In this document: piece by piece, positions 13,201 to 24,828 of the stretch
Position numbering within the stretch: position 1 is the first letter of the stretch
Layout: each line of letters starts with the position of its first letter
Assembly: GCA_004835665.1 (NCBI GenBank)
Contig: RBKR01000005.1
Span: forward strand, 1,426,001-1,490,000
From: Phoma sp. XZ068
Lineage: Eukaryota > Ascomycota > Dothideomycetes > Pleosporales > Didymellaceae
Direction of reading: 5' to 3'
DNA: 64,000 nt
The notes under the pieces: generated by a model
What the model saw: the letters and a program-made list of their open reading frames with translations, nothing else
The model's database searches: none
What the model was told of the DNA's origin: nothing
Made by a program: the position numbers and the translations under genes

Positions 13201-13647
13201 CAAGCTCCAAGATCAAACCTGGAAGGCCACTGAGAGGCAGCAGAAACTCACCAAAGCGGAAGCTGCGACTAAGGAGGCTCAAGAGAAGCTCAAGAAAGCA
13301 GAGGCTGCTGCTAAAGAGTCGAACAAGAAGGACACCAAGGCGGACACCAAGGCTACCGACGTCACCAAGAAGCTCATCAAGGACCTGCAAGACAAGCTCA
13401 AGAAGTCCGAGGAGGCGGAGAAGGAGAAGCAGACTGAGCTCGATGATCTACTAGTCATTCTTGGTGACCTCGAGGAGAAGCGGAGCGCGGACAAGGTAAG
13501 CTTACTATGTCACGAACATGAACGAGATGTACTGACAAGTGGCAGAAACGACTCAAGGATCTTGGTGAGGAAGTCAGCGATGCTGAAGATGAAGATGATG
13601 AGGATGATGACGACGACGAGGATGACGATGAGGAAGAAGACACGTAG
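10244..13647 (+). CDS. USO1: Golgi vesicle-tethering protein Uso1/p115
   Basis: Three exons, 10244-10570, 10622-13495 and 13546-13647, with introns of 51 and 50 bases, give 1100 residues. The N-terminal part (to about residue 620) is the armadillo-like globular head, with ...EFTM joined to RQDNMTVLLDLL across intron 1. It is followed by a long coiled coil (about 640-1065) rich in repeated E/K/L heptads, then a strongly acidic tail (EDEDDEDDDDDE) encoded by exon 3. This is the p115/Uso1 layout: a homodimeric tether for ER-derived COPII vesicles at the Golgi, acting with Ypt1 and SNAREs. I chose the ATG at 10244 (MMRVLEANAPPKQ) because family conservation begins there; the in-frame ATG at 10136 would add a proline-rich leader. 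Reading through the second donor would replace the acidic tail with a basic sequence, so exon 3 is favoured. Confidence 0.95.
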
Positions 13648-14306
13648 AACGTTGTCCTGCCAAGGAGCATGTCTAGGGCGACGTAATGTACCACAGATAG
13701 GTGTAAGCTGGGGCATTGAAATGTCAAACATGGCTCATCTACGGAAAAGTACCCCGACCTTCGAGCAATGGCAATCCATTCACATACACAATGACTGCAC
13801 CTCAAGTGTGTATTATTTCAAGTGCACGGCTACAGGCCCTACGAAGCAGTGAAAACCGATCTGCACAATCCCCATCACACAGTATACACAGGACTGCTGC
13901 ATATCTCACCCATATGATGGCTATGCAACGGTCTCGGTTTGTGGCACGGTTACAAGGATGTATGCAAGTCGCTCAATCTAGTAAAGTGCAATCTTGGTGA
14001 TGCAGGTGCGGTGACGTTACCGCCAACTCTATCCCCGTGCCGCGTAACATGCGTATTAATCCCCTGCCAGCTAGGCTACAACATTGCATTCCACCTTCCT
14101 CTTTTCCAGATAACTCCGTCTAGCTTTTACAGTCTCAAAGCTATCGCACAGGTCAGGCCACCAACCGCAGCCCCCATCTTGGCCCCACCTCGTGACATCA
14201 GATCCTCCAGATCCTAATAAACAAATAACTTGTTAACTTTCACCTACAGTCCACATCAAACACACCTATTCCTCAAACTAAGGACCCACGGACACCACCA
14301 CCCACC
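13648..14306. other. Intergenic region, USO1 to hydrolase
   Basis: It holds the 3' end of the USO1 transcript and the promoter of the downstream hydrolase. No convincing gene; overlapping short plus-strand frames have no recognisable domain. Confidence 0.4.
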
Positions 14307-15191
14307 ATGCCAGACTTCACACTCGAAACCCCTCACGGGATCATCAGCATCACAGACACTGGCCTCAAGAACTCCTCTCCCGCACTCCTCCTGCTACACG
14401 GCAACTCATCCTCCTCCAAGATTTTCCGACACATGCTCACCTCCCCAACCCTAACATCCAACCACCGCCTCATAACCTTCGACCTCCCCGGCCACGGCGC
14501 AAGCAGCAACGCCGCACACCCAGAAACAGACTACACAATGGGCGGCTACGCCTCCCTCGCCGTCCACATCCTCGAACACCTCTCCATCGAATCCGTCGTG
14601 CTCATCGGCTGGAGTCTAGGCGGCCACATCGCCCTCGACATGATCCCCGAACTCAAAAGCGCCTCATTACGGGGAAGCCGCATCGTCGCGCTCAAGGGAC
14701 TCGTACTAACCGGCACACCGCCCGCGCGTGGCGCCGAGCAGTGCAGCAAGGCATTCCGGATTCCGACGTCTCCTGCTGAAGGGGAGGAAAATCTCATGGC
14801 GAAGGTGCACTGGACGCAGGAGCAGGCGGAGGCTCTGGCGCGGAATTCGGCGCCGGGTGGGCATGAGGAGCTGTTTGAGGAGTGGATGCTGAGTGATGCT
14901 ATTCGCACTGATGGACGGGCGCGCATGATGATGTTTAATGCATTTGTGGAGGGGAGGGGCGTTGATCAGGCGGGGCTTGTGGAGGGGGAGGATGTGCGGA
15001 TTGCGGTGATTAATGGGGCGGATGAGCCGTTTGTTAATTTGGATTATATCGACGGTTTGAGGTGGAAGAATCTTTGGAGGAGCAAGTGCGTGAGGATGGA
15101 GGGGAGGAAGCATGCGCCGTTTTGGGAGGATCCGGAGGGGTATGAGAAGCTGCTTTTGGAGTTTCTCAAGGATTGCAGGGAAGAGTTGTGA
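14307..15191 (+). CDS. Alpha/beta hydrolase
   Basis: A single exon of 294 residues without a signal peptide, probably cytosolic. The oxyanion-hole motif LLLHGNSSSSK (28-38) is followed by FDLPGHGAS (58-66) and the nucleophile elbow GWSLGG, with Ser103. A late Asp in NGADEPF (about 238) and a His in GRKHAPF (about 269) complete a Ser-Asp-His triad in the usual order. The size is typical of soluble AB-hydrolase-1 esterases, epoxide-hydrolase relatives and C-C bond hydrolases. The substrate cannot be told from the sequence, and the neighbours give no pathway hint. Confidence 0.85.
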   Translation: MPDFTLETPHGIISITDTGLKNSSPALLLLHGNSSSSKIFRHMLTSPTLTSNHRLITFDLPGHGASSNAAHPETDYTMGGYASLAVHILEHLSIESVVLIGWSLGGHIALDMIPELKSASLRGSRIVALKGLVLTGTPPARGAEQCSKAFRIPTSPAEGEENLMAKVHWTQEQAEALARNSAPGGHEELFEEWMLSDAIRTDGRARMMMFNAFVEGRGVDQAGLVEGEDVRIAVINGADEPFVNLDYIDGLRWKNLWRSKCVRMEGRKHAPFWEDPEGYEKLLLEFLKDCREEL

Positions 15192-16650
15192 GGATGATTC
15201 AAACCTCGCACTTGAAGGATAGGAGGTATAGCTGTTGAAGCAGTCAATGAATCGTTCTGCTTATTCTCCCGTTGAAGAGCTTCCCTAAATGAAAGCATAA
15301 CACCGACGATATGACGACTCTAGCATCCTGGTGTCCACGCCCTCTAGCCGAGATACAAGAACCACCAGTACCCCCTTCTTTCTCAACATCATAACAACAT
15401 CCCATACCCAAGCGCAAACTCAATCCCAACACCCACCACAACGCGGACAATAGCGCCTTCCACTACCTCACCATAATAACACAACAATCCAATCTTATTC
15501 TTGGGAGACGCAAAAACTGCCCCATGCTGAGTTCATTCGTATCCGCACACTTGCAAAGCGTCATTGCCCCATCTCACACACAATCTAGCCTGTGTCTTAC
15601 TATCGCTCTCTCGTTCTCTCCTTGTCCTCCTCCCTCTATTACCCCTACCTGCTGATTCAATCGGAGAGCGGGATGCAGAGTACTTCGGTGCGTGAAAGAA
15701 TCACTTGAGCGTCAGTCTTGAGCGTCAGTTATGTAACGTCATTTTGTAAACGTCTTTGCTCTCATATTAGTTGTTACCGCCAGTTTTCACGTCTTATTTG
15801 AACGTTCGTCGGTTGTGAATGGCTTGCTTGGACGGTGGTGTTTAATCGCCTGTGTGTGAACGTCATTTTTTAATTATGACAGTGTTAAACTGCAGGCGGT
15901 GGATGTTTAGCAATAGGAGATGGAAGATAGAAGATAGAAGATATAAGATAAACATAAGCGTTGGTTTGCGAGGTTAAGTGCCATAGCATACACATACACA
16001 TGCGTACGCTCTGGAGGAATGAGATGCTATAACGCTGTTGGGAAGATAGTGGTAAGTGCTTCAAGGAAGGTATCGAGATGTGAAGACCAGGGAAATGGGG
16101 GTTTGAGAAACGGTAATGTTATGTGAATGTATGTAGATTGGGGAATTCATCCAACAATGGAAGGGTTTATGGGAGGTGAATGAAGGGTTGGATGGAGATG
16201 TTTTGGTTTGTGGGGAGATAAAATGGTAGTCGGGTAGAGAATTTTTGAAAATGATTATGGAGGTGGAGTGTTGATGATATACATGTATGCATGTACACGT
16301 ATAAATGAGCTACTCGCGAACATGTACTAGGGATCGTTATTATGACAAGGTGTGTGAGTGCTGTTACACAGGTACGAAAGCCTACAAGTTAGTTGTTACG
16401 CTGTCTAGTGGTGTGCAACTATCATGACAACCTTGGCCACTTAACATCACACACCAAAGGAGTGATTTAAATCAAACTGGACCAGGTAGTACGTACAAGT
16501 ATTATTCCATTACTATTATAATAAACATTAGTACCCCCATTTATACTGCGCTAGCTATTCACATCTCGCAACATTACTGTCCACGATTACTCCCCGTTTA
16601 TACAATTATCTTCTCTTCTCGGTTTTCCAGCCTAGACTTGAGACTTAGTC
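15192..16650. other. Intergenic region with simple repeats
   Basis: No gene is supported in these 1.46 kb. A tandem duplication of cttgagcgtcagt occurs near 15705-15730, and 15690-15880 contains many scattered aacgtc words. A short gaagata-type microsatellite lies near 15920-15950. The right part is AT-rich and probably includes the 3' untranslated region of the repeat-protein gene. Confidence 0.45.
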
Positions 16651-19075
16651 TTAATAGTCCACGCCATCCTCGCCCCACTCACCCGAAGACGAGTAATCAG
16701 GCGCGCCGTACTCTTCGCTGTCGTAGTCATTGCCGCCGGGCTTGCCGTAATAGTCGTCGGAGGGAGGGGCGTACGAGTCGTCGTAGTCTGAGGGGTCGGG
16801 GCCATACACGTTGGGGGCTAGCTCGTCTGGGTAGCTTCCTGAGTTCGAGGGCGCTTTGGGGTCGTACTCGTCTTTGCTGGGCGAGTAGGTATAGTCTTCG
16901 TCGGACTTGTAGTCGGGTTTATAGTCATCGGGCTTGTAGCTGTCGTCCTTGTAGCTGTCGTCCTTGTAGCTGTCTTCTTTGTAGCTGTCATCCTTGTAGC
17001 TGTCATCCTTGTAGCTGTCGTCCTTGTAGCTGTCGTCCTTGTAGCTGTCGTCCTTGTAGCTGTCGTCCTTGTAGCTGTCGTCCTTGTAGCTGTCTTCTTT
17101 GTAGCTGTCGTCCTTGTAGCTGTCTTCTTTGTAGCTGTCATCCTTGTAGCTGTCATCCTTGTAGCTGTCGTCCTTGTAGCTGTCGTCCTTGTAGCTGTCA
17201 TCCTTATAGCTGTCGTCCTTGTAGCTGTCTTCTTTGTAGCTATCATCCTTGTAGCTGTCATCCTTGTAGCTGTCATCCTTGTAGCTGTCATCCTTGTAGC
17301 TGTCGTCCTTGTAGTTGTCTTCTTTGTAGCTGTCGTCAGGCTTGTAACTGTCATCAGGCTTGTAATCGTCGGGCTTATAGCTGTCGTCGGGCTTATAGCT
17401 GTCGTCGGGCTTATAGCTATCATCAGGTTTGTAGCTGTCGTCCTTGTAGCTATCATCCTCGTAGCTGACGTCCTCATAGCTGTCATCGGGCTTGTAACCA
17501 TAATCGGGTTTGTAGCTATCCTCTTCGTAGCTTTCCTCAGGCTTGTAGCTATCATCGCCGTAGCTGCCATCGTCATAGCTGCCATCGTCATAGCTGTCGC
17601 CCTTGTAGCTGTCGTCTTCGTAGCTATCGCCGCTATAGCTATCACCTGAGTCGTAATCACGCTTCCAGCTAGAGTCGTCCGCGAAGTCTTGGGGCTGAGC
17701 GTTCCACGGAGCGTCACCAAGGCCAAGCTTCTCTGACGCATCCTCGGAACCACCTTGTTCAATGGCATCGGCGTACTCGCTGGTTAGGTCAACATCATCC
17801 CATGGTTTCGGGCCGTCAGGGCCATCGTAGTTGTTGTCGAAGTCGTTGTCCCATGGCTTCTTGCCGTCCGAGGGCGGGTAGTCATCGGATCCATCATCGT
17901 AGTAGTCGTCTTTGCCGTCATCGTAACTGCCATCATCGTAACTACCGTCATCGTAGCCACCATCGTCATAACTACCGTCGTCGTAGCTGCCATGATCGTA
18001 GCTGCCATGATCATGGCTGCCATGATCATAGCTGCCATGATCGTAGCTTGGATCACTGTCATACTCAGGCTCCTTCTCCGAAGGATAAGGATCAGGCTTG
18101 TAGTCAGGATCTTCAGGTGGATAGTCTGGGTAATCCTGAGGGTAATCCTCGTGGTACGGCTCCTCGGTAGGATAAGGCTCAGGCTCATAATGCGTTGGGT
18201 AAGGATCGGGCTCGTAGTGATCCTCCTTCTCCGGGTAGGTAGGATCAGACTCGTAACCATAGTCTTTCTTCTCGCAATCAGTGGGGTAGCTAGTCACGGT
18301 GACAGTGTAGCCAGGAATGTAGACAGTCGAAGTATGTGACTCCAAACCGAGGTACTTCTTGCAGGCTTCGACGATGGTATCGTCATTATACTGCACAAGG
18401 CGGCAAGGCCGGTCAACACACCATGAGGCACGGTCAAGAAGCTGGCGAGCATGGCGACGGTAAGATGCAGGTGTCTCAGTGGGGTAATCCTCATAGATGG
18501 TTGAAGTACTAGGAGAGATATTAACAAATGCAAAAGCTCGCTGGAAGTGGAATAGCTTACGTCGTGTACGTGGTAAATATCGTGCTTGTCACAGTGACAT
18601 CAGGGCCGCCTGGTACAACAGTTGCGGAATGATCAGGCGCCTGCATGTGTTAGTTTCACTTCAATCTATGTTGGATGGGGTTACATACAGTTGTAGTTGT
18701 GTCCGGGACCTGAGTCGTGTTCGACTCCGGGGTCGTCACAGGCGGTTGGTAGCTCTTGGAAGGCTCAGGTGTGTACTCAGGTGTATACTCGGGGTACTTT
18801 GTAGTTGTCTTGTAACCCTCACCATCACAGGTCTTGGCATCAGGGTACTCGGTGACAGTGACTGGGTATTCAGTGACAGTCACGTACTCGTCCTCAGGCT
18901 CATAGCCGTAGGTCCAGTCATGGCAGAACTCGGTGGTCAAATCCACGGGGAGTTCATCAAGCACAAGCTTGCAGTTGTCGACGTCTTCCCAGAAGTCTGC
19001 CTTTACTGGCCGAGCATTATAAGCAAGAGCAAGGAGCAGGGCTCCAGATGAGACTCGAGAGAAGGAGGGTGCCAT
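16651..19075 (-). CDS. Secreted acidic Lys-Asp-Asp-Ser-Tyr repeat protein
   Basis: Three exons, 19075-18689, 18640-18561 and 18508-16651, with introns of 48 and 52 bases, give 774 residues in frame. Residues 1 to about 26 form a signal peptide (basic start, LLLALAYNA core, cut near VKA). The N-terminal third has scattered cysteines and Thr/Pro/Tyr-rich stretches (VTVTEYP twice, TPEYTPEP), then a Cys-containing module around CVDRPCRLVQY. The rest is disordered, extremely acidic and Tyr-rich: Tyr-Asp-His/Asp-Gly-Ser repeats, then about 26 near-perfect KDDSY units. There are no dibasic processing sites, no GPI-like tail and no transmembrane helix. I do not recognise a family. A secreted matrix or wall protein is a reasonable guess, with Tyr-rich acidic repeats available for cross-linking or metal binding. 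Confidence 0.85.
16920..17460 (-). repeat. 15-base coding minisatellite
   Basis: A 15-base unit (plus-strand form tccttgtagctgtcg) recurs almost without interruption from about 16938 to 17330, with flanking variants in which Lys-Pro-Asp or Lys-Glu-Asp replaces Lys-Asp-Asp. Unit length is a multiple of three, so copy-number change keeps the frame. Differences between copies are mainly gtc/gtca/tct third-position variants, suggesting recent expansion by slippage or unequal exchange. Confidence 0.9.
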
Positions 19076-19412
19076 CGTATCAACGAGTGGTGCGTAAACT
19101 GAGACTGTCTCGGCATGATGTACAGTACTTTATCTGAATCGCAACTCAAAGAAAATCTAGCGACGATGATATGCTGCTTTCAGCGGAGGGGTGTTGATGT
19201 TATTGCCGCACTTTGACTAGAAGCCGCATGAAGGCGTCACCGTTGAATCTTACCGAATACGGTCTTTCGTGTAACGTTTCAGATACTCGCTTAACGCTCT
19301 CACAGCCGAATGTGGAGAACCTGGAGTTGTGGAGCGCAAAGCACGTGATGAACTACCTCAAAACCGGAAACCTCAGGAATGTACACAACTCAGTCGGTTG
19401 CAGAGCTTTCTT
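19076..19412. other. Intergenic region
   Basis: Promoter of the repeat-protein gene on the left and 3' end of the glycosidase gene on the right. No gene seen. Confidence 0.4.
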
Positions 19413-21798
19413 TCACAACGCCTTGAGAAGTCCCTCATGTTTCACATTCCAACTTCCGTCTTTAGGAAAGCCCGGTGAATCGCCTTTCGAGCCCTGCCAA
19501 CCTGCTGTGCAGTACGCAACAGCGAGTAAGAAGCCAGCGTTGCCGGGCATGAATGGTGGTGGTGTACCTCCGTCACCACCTCGGATAGCGAATCCTGCCT
19601 CATCGAACTTCCAGTAGTCGTAAGCGGTGAGGTGATAGATAGCGCGCTCGGGATTTCCGATCCTCGCGCTGTTTATCGCAAGGACTGGACGTCCCCATCC
19701 GCGAATGCGAGCATCGCCCCAAACATTCCAAACTTTGTCTGCGGTGCGCAAGGCCACTTCTGGGTCAACTGCTGGCGTGTCAGGCAGTATGCCTTGGAGC
19801 ATTATGAGGCTGCGCGGGTCGCCTGTGAGCTTTGGATCAGTCCACCAAGAGCTGTTCAGTCCATCATATACAGCATACAGACCATCAATGATCGGTGGTA
19901 ATGCGAGGTTTGCAGCTACGTGCGTCCACTTTTCCGGAACGGGTTGGCTTAACTTCCGCTTCCAGTCGATAGCGGCGTCTAGTCCATACCGCCAGTATGC
20001 GATCTCATAGGCCAGATTCCGCGTCGAGTTTGGTGGAGTGTTTTCAGTTACACCGTATGCTGGTGGTCCGAGGTCGTATTTACCAGTGTTTGTGTTGAGG
20101 CCAGGATATGACGCCATGTAGTCAGCAGTCGCAGTGAGCACCTTGTCCCAACGTTGCAGTGTCTCTTTTGTAGGTTTAGCCTGGTACGCTAAGTTTGCAA
20201 GGTAGAAAGGATGTGGCTGTTGCCACATGAGAACCGCATTGATATCTCCTGGAGAACTGACACCAGTCTCCAGTTCCGTCATTTTAGGCCACCGGGCACC
20301 TTCCCAACCCATTGACTGGGCACGAGCGATTGATGAAGGCAATAGTGTTTCATATAAGCCTGGAAAGACATTGTCGAAGTATTGTTGTTTTCCCCACGTC
20401 GACCAATGGGCAAGATGCCAGATAACCATTTCCATGTGAAACTTGCCTGACTACTGTTAGTCATGTGGCTATGAAAGAGTCGCTTTCAATCAATCCATAC
20501 CATACCAGCCGTTATTCATTAGTCCACTCTCCTGCGGCGGTTGGCCACTGCCTGCGCTATTGACGCGCACGTGGTATTGAGACTTAATGATTCGTCGCTG
20601 AAGCTCAGTCGCATTTGGATTAGACGAAGCAGTCAGGTCGACGAAGCCACCATCCTTCCAATACGTGTTCCACTCGCGGGCATTTTTGTCTTGGATCTTG
20701 GAGGGGAAACTTGGTACACGAGAGTCAGGCGAAAAGTGAGCTGTGAAGGCTATGGAAGTGGTATTTGATATCGCGCTCAGCGTGTACCGGTGCGCGGTAA
20801 TGGTGGTAGAGTTGGGAGGCTCATTCCTAGAGAGCTTCAAAGACGTTTCTTTGGGCCAACGGAGGTTGAGAAAGTAGCTTGTGTCCTGCAGTATGTGTTG
20901 AACATGCGCAGACGTTCGGTCGGTCCCGTCCTCAACGAGTGTGGTGGTATGATTCAACGGGAAATCATAGACGCCTGCAAAAACTTCATACTTGTACTGT
21001 GTCGAGTGGATTGGGGGATACGGAAAGTCCACCTCGACTTGCAGAGCGCCGGATTTCAGGAGGTCGGAATCAATACTAATTGCTACAGCATCGGAATCAA
21101 AATCGCCTTGGGTGACAACCTTCACAGTCTTTCCGGCAACCTCAAATGTTGACGTGAGGATACCGTTCCAAAGATCAAGATGTTGTACAGGGTTCGTGAT
21201 CTCAGAGCGCTTCAGGGTAGCGCCTTTGTATCTCAGACCAATACGGCCTAGGTTAATGCGATTCGGATTGCCAATCAACCACTGCGTGGCTTGTTTCAAC
21301 TTTGGATCTGGAATATCGTAGAAAACCTCCCGGCCATAAGTTTCTCTTGGCAGACCCTTGTAGTCTGAAGGTAGTTCGCTGCATCCATCGTCAACGTGCC
21401 GTGAGCTAATCATCAGTCCGGAATGATCGTACCCATTGGCTGGAAGTGAGTCATTGTGCCATGCCCATGAGGATAGAGTGTTAAATGGCAAGAATGTCTG
21501 TTACAAGGGATTAGCTTTCAAGATGTAACAATGCGCATCTAGACGTACCTGCAGCCCCGTATTGTCTACGTTGAAAGCAAAATTGCCATTACCAACTTGA
21601 AGCGGCGTCGTCTCATTACTGATCAAGCTAGTTCGGATGATGTTGAATCGTGACACAATTTTTTCTCTACGTAGTAGTCAGGGCCTTTCCATGCGATAGG
21701 CACCAAATAGTTGGTCAGGCCCACCTGTCAATCCTACCAAACACCAAGGATGGCGCCAATAACACGCAGCAGATTGTATAAAGACCAGAACGCATCAT
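19413..21798 (-). CDS. Secreted six-hairpin glycosidase (GH65/GH95-like fold)
   Basis: Four exons, 21798-21725, 21666-21549, 21497-20501 and 20446-19413, with introns of 58, 51 and 54 bases, join in phase to 740 residues. A signal peptide (MMRSGLYTICCVLLAPSLVFG) opens the protein, so it is secreted. The first part (about 25-330) is a beta-rich domain with VGNGNFAFNVDNTGLQTF. The second is an (alpha/alpha)6 barrel with NNGWYG-KFHMEM (E402), WHLAHWSTWG and WEGARWPKM (E445), the arrangement seen in six-hairpin glycosidases such as GH65 and GH95. Several N-x-S/T sites fit a secreted glycoprotein. The exact family and sugar cannot be read from the sequence. It lies next to the Zn2Cys6 regulator, in the same orientation, within the carbohydrate block. 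Confidence 0.85.
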
Positions 21799-22152
21799 GA
21801 TGGGGTTCTGCTGTACCGCGCGACTGTCGTCAATACTGAGGTGGGGCGACCACCATCGAGTGACTTCAGAGGTCTTGTACTGTGTCATAGTCCAGGATGA
21901 GCATCCTTTGCAGACCGCCAAGTGATTCTACGGGCGGACCTTGTGATACTTTGGATGATCATTGAGAGAATTGGGTTAGCGTGAACTATTCCGTGTCGAT
22001 CCCCAGCAGTACAATTACATTAATTCTTCCGCCTGACTTAGCCGGTGACAGCAAGTCCGAAAGGATGCAAAGAGACCCCCAACACGTATACTATGTACTG
22101 AAAGTGCAACGCATTTGAACAGCTTTTGAGGTCAAGTTGTTCGTAATTATTC
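21799..22152. other. Intergenic region
   Basis: Promoter of the six-hairpin glycosidase and 3' end of the regulator gene. No gene seen. Confidence 0.4.
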
Positions 22153-24828
22153 TTACTGCCATCTGTAGGCGTCTCCTGGCAGGAAAAAATTTGCTTCTTC
22201 AAAGGTGATAACACGATCCATGTCTAGAAACTGAGAGTCCATGAAGGTGTCCGAGAGATTCAGCAGAGACTGGTCTTGCATAGCTTGCTGATTGTTCGAC
22301 ACGCCCGATATGCGGCTGAAGTGAGAGTTTGGAGCGATACTATGGCCCAGTTGATAAACATTCTGATTGTTGCTGGAATGAGCAGCGTTCGGGTGCAGTG
22401 TCGAAGTTGCGGTTGCGAGACTATGCGGTGACATAGCGTCGAGATTTGGCGGACGTCCCGATTGCTGTTGTGTATCGACTGGAGAAGCCTCGGTGGCGCC
22501 AGAGACTACGTTGTGTGGCGTTCTTCGTCGTGGGCTGAGAGCAGCATGTACATTGCTCACGCTTTGATGTTTTACACGGCCCAAGGTAGGCCGATCCTGC
22601 GCAAAGCTGCCCGTCCGCTGTAATGGAGTCATGACGTTGGCTGGACTGACATACTGCTGTGATTCTAGTGACTGACAGGTATGGTCATAGAAGTCGAAAC
22701 GGTAATGTGGGTCCTGCGAGCAAGCGTCCTGGAGGCGCTCGAGATGATTTGCGTACATTCCTGCTTGATTCACTGGTCGAGCAACAGTGTCGCTGCTTGT
22801 ATTGTGTTCCCATCGCCTGGACATCTCCCATAGGTCTTGGATAAGTCGACCAAATTCGGGTCGAAGCGGGCCTTGATTATGTTCGAACAGAAGAGCCTTC
22901 GCGGCTACAAAAGCGCAAAAAGCAAATTGAACGTTCACAAACGGTATCGGAGTATATGTAAGAAACTTGCTGACGATGTTCGAGGTCTCGATCGCAGCGA
23001 GTTCACATGTTTGAGCACTGCATTCTTTAGGCAATGCAACGTAATCGTTCCAACTCTTTGCTGGAAAAGCAATTGGATGATGAAGTAATATCATCGAGGT
23101 GTTGTGTGTGATGTGTGCAAGGGTGAGGTTCGGGTCCATGTTGATCACCGTTCTATCCTCTGAGATATTGGAATCTCTCCAACGTGGCGGTAAGAACAGC
23201 TTCCATTGTACCAGCCTCAGGTCGAGTTCCTTGAAGCGGGTTAGCCAGCTGACTGCATGCTCTTTATCCTGAGCATTTATCCTTTGTTGCAAGAAGAATG
23301 TTGTCACTTGACTCAACGACTCTGTGGCTTCCACACAGTACGCAAAGGCACCAAGTTTCGACGCATCTATATAGCCATTGGCGGAATTTGGGCTAGCTCC
23401 TTGAAGTTGCTCGGTGGTAGGGTCCTCTTCGCTGTATGGAGCAGGTACATGTGCGAGCGAGCGACCTATGCGTGCAGCGGCTTTGTTCCAGATGCCAAAG
23501 TAGGGTGTGACGACAGGTTCTTCGCGGGTGAAGTAACCACCATCGGCTGGCAAACGTCGGTGAACATCGTCGGAAGTCAAACTTGTGTCCCAGCCTGTGG
23601 TAACAGAACAGAAGCGGTCGAGCAAAAAGATTATCCAGAACAGCCTTCTGCGCTCTTCCAGCTCCGTCCAGTCGTTGGAAGGCTGTACCAGGCGCACAGG
23701 TCTCATCAGTAAACTGGATTGTGACGCAGTGGAGGGCTCAGACGTCAGCTGTAGGTAGCCAATAGTCCTTGTGAGACTGCCTATGAGGGGCCACGCACGA
23801 TGATTTTGACCGTCATTGAGCTGGAAGACTTAGTTTCGGAGATGATGGGGTTATGGCATGTACTCACATAATCAAAAACAATGAAGATAAGCGCCTGTAG
23901 GCTTTCGACAGACACAGATCTGATCGCGTGAGTCTCAACAATGATACGAGAGATACTAGATTGCCGTTGAATCTGGTCATTATCCAAGAAAAGGACATTG
24001 GGGTCCATGTGCCGTAATACCACAGCAACCAAGGCATGCAGAACGAGTAACAAGCCATTACTGCAGATACCTTCACTGACTTTGTTGTGGAGCCTTTGTT
24101 TGTGCAGGTACGGGATCCAGTGATGGAATGATGTTGTGAAGAAGTCGACGACTTTCAGAAGCACAGCTTGGGATGGCAGATGCTGAGCAAGGTCCACTTC
24201 TTCAGTGGCAAACAGCCAACGTTCAGGTTCTGGCTCATCGTATTTACGCTTCAGTGGATTTATTGTTGTCTCACTTTCATGTGTGAAGGTATCGACAGGC
24301 GCCTGTTCTTGAGAAAGGATGGACTCGCTTTGGTCGTTTTGATGTGTTGTGATTGCGACTGGAACTTCCCTTACGGCACGTGATGGATTGTGTGGGTAAT
24401 TATCACCTTTTCCGTGTTGTGGTTCGTCTTTGTAGCGTAATCGTACATTTCCAGCCTCATCCAGCAGGATTTGTTCCAGAAAAGCTATCAATGTTTAGCA
24501 AAGCTGAGGTTTCACGAGTGTGCTGGCGCGTACCGACGCGACGCGTCAAGGCCTCCACCGCCCCGGGTTTCAGGCCGGGCTTCTGCTTTGGATTGTATAC
24601 GCACTCGGTTGCTGCACTCGAGGTCAGCATTGCTCAACAAAGACTCTTCAATGTGCGCTTACATAACCTCAGACAATGCGAGCAGACTGGAATCTCCCTT
24701 GAGCACCGCAGCTTTCGCTTCTTGCACGAGGCGCACGCTGGCTGATCTTCTCCGACAACCGCTGGGCCATCTTCATCGCCGGTGTGGCTTCCATTGCCCA
24801 CGGAGAAATTGGTCCAGCCCGCCGACAT
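22153..24828 (-). CDS. Zn2Cys6 transcription factor with fungal-specific TF domain
   Basis: Four exons, 24828-24663, 24611-24534, 24484-23868 and 23820-22153, with introns of 51, 49 and 47 bases, give 842 residues. The binuclear zinc cluster is complete only after splicing: C32-x2-C35-x6-C42-x6-C49-x2-C52-x6-C59. It is followed by the KPGLKPGAVEAL linker and a short dimerisation helix (RRVAFLEQILLD). The middle homology domain includes LNDGQNHRAWPLIGSLTRTI (about 288) and the RRRLFWIIFLLDRF helix, as in PF04082 proteins. The C-terminal 250 residues are Gln/Asn/Ser-rich, as in activation regions. Its place inside the carbohydrate block, divergent from the DUF2264 gene across 767 bases, suggests a pathway-specific regulator (inference). 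Confidence 0.92.

Noticed and set aside
16920..17460. CRISPR-like array
   Set aside because: The 15-base units are contiguous with no spacers and code for peptide repeats in a eukaryotic gene.
16638..17468. Plus-strand Cys/Ser-rich repeat frame
   Set aside because: Opposite strand of the 15-base minisatellite; the minus-strand gene has a signal peptide, introns and normal flanks.
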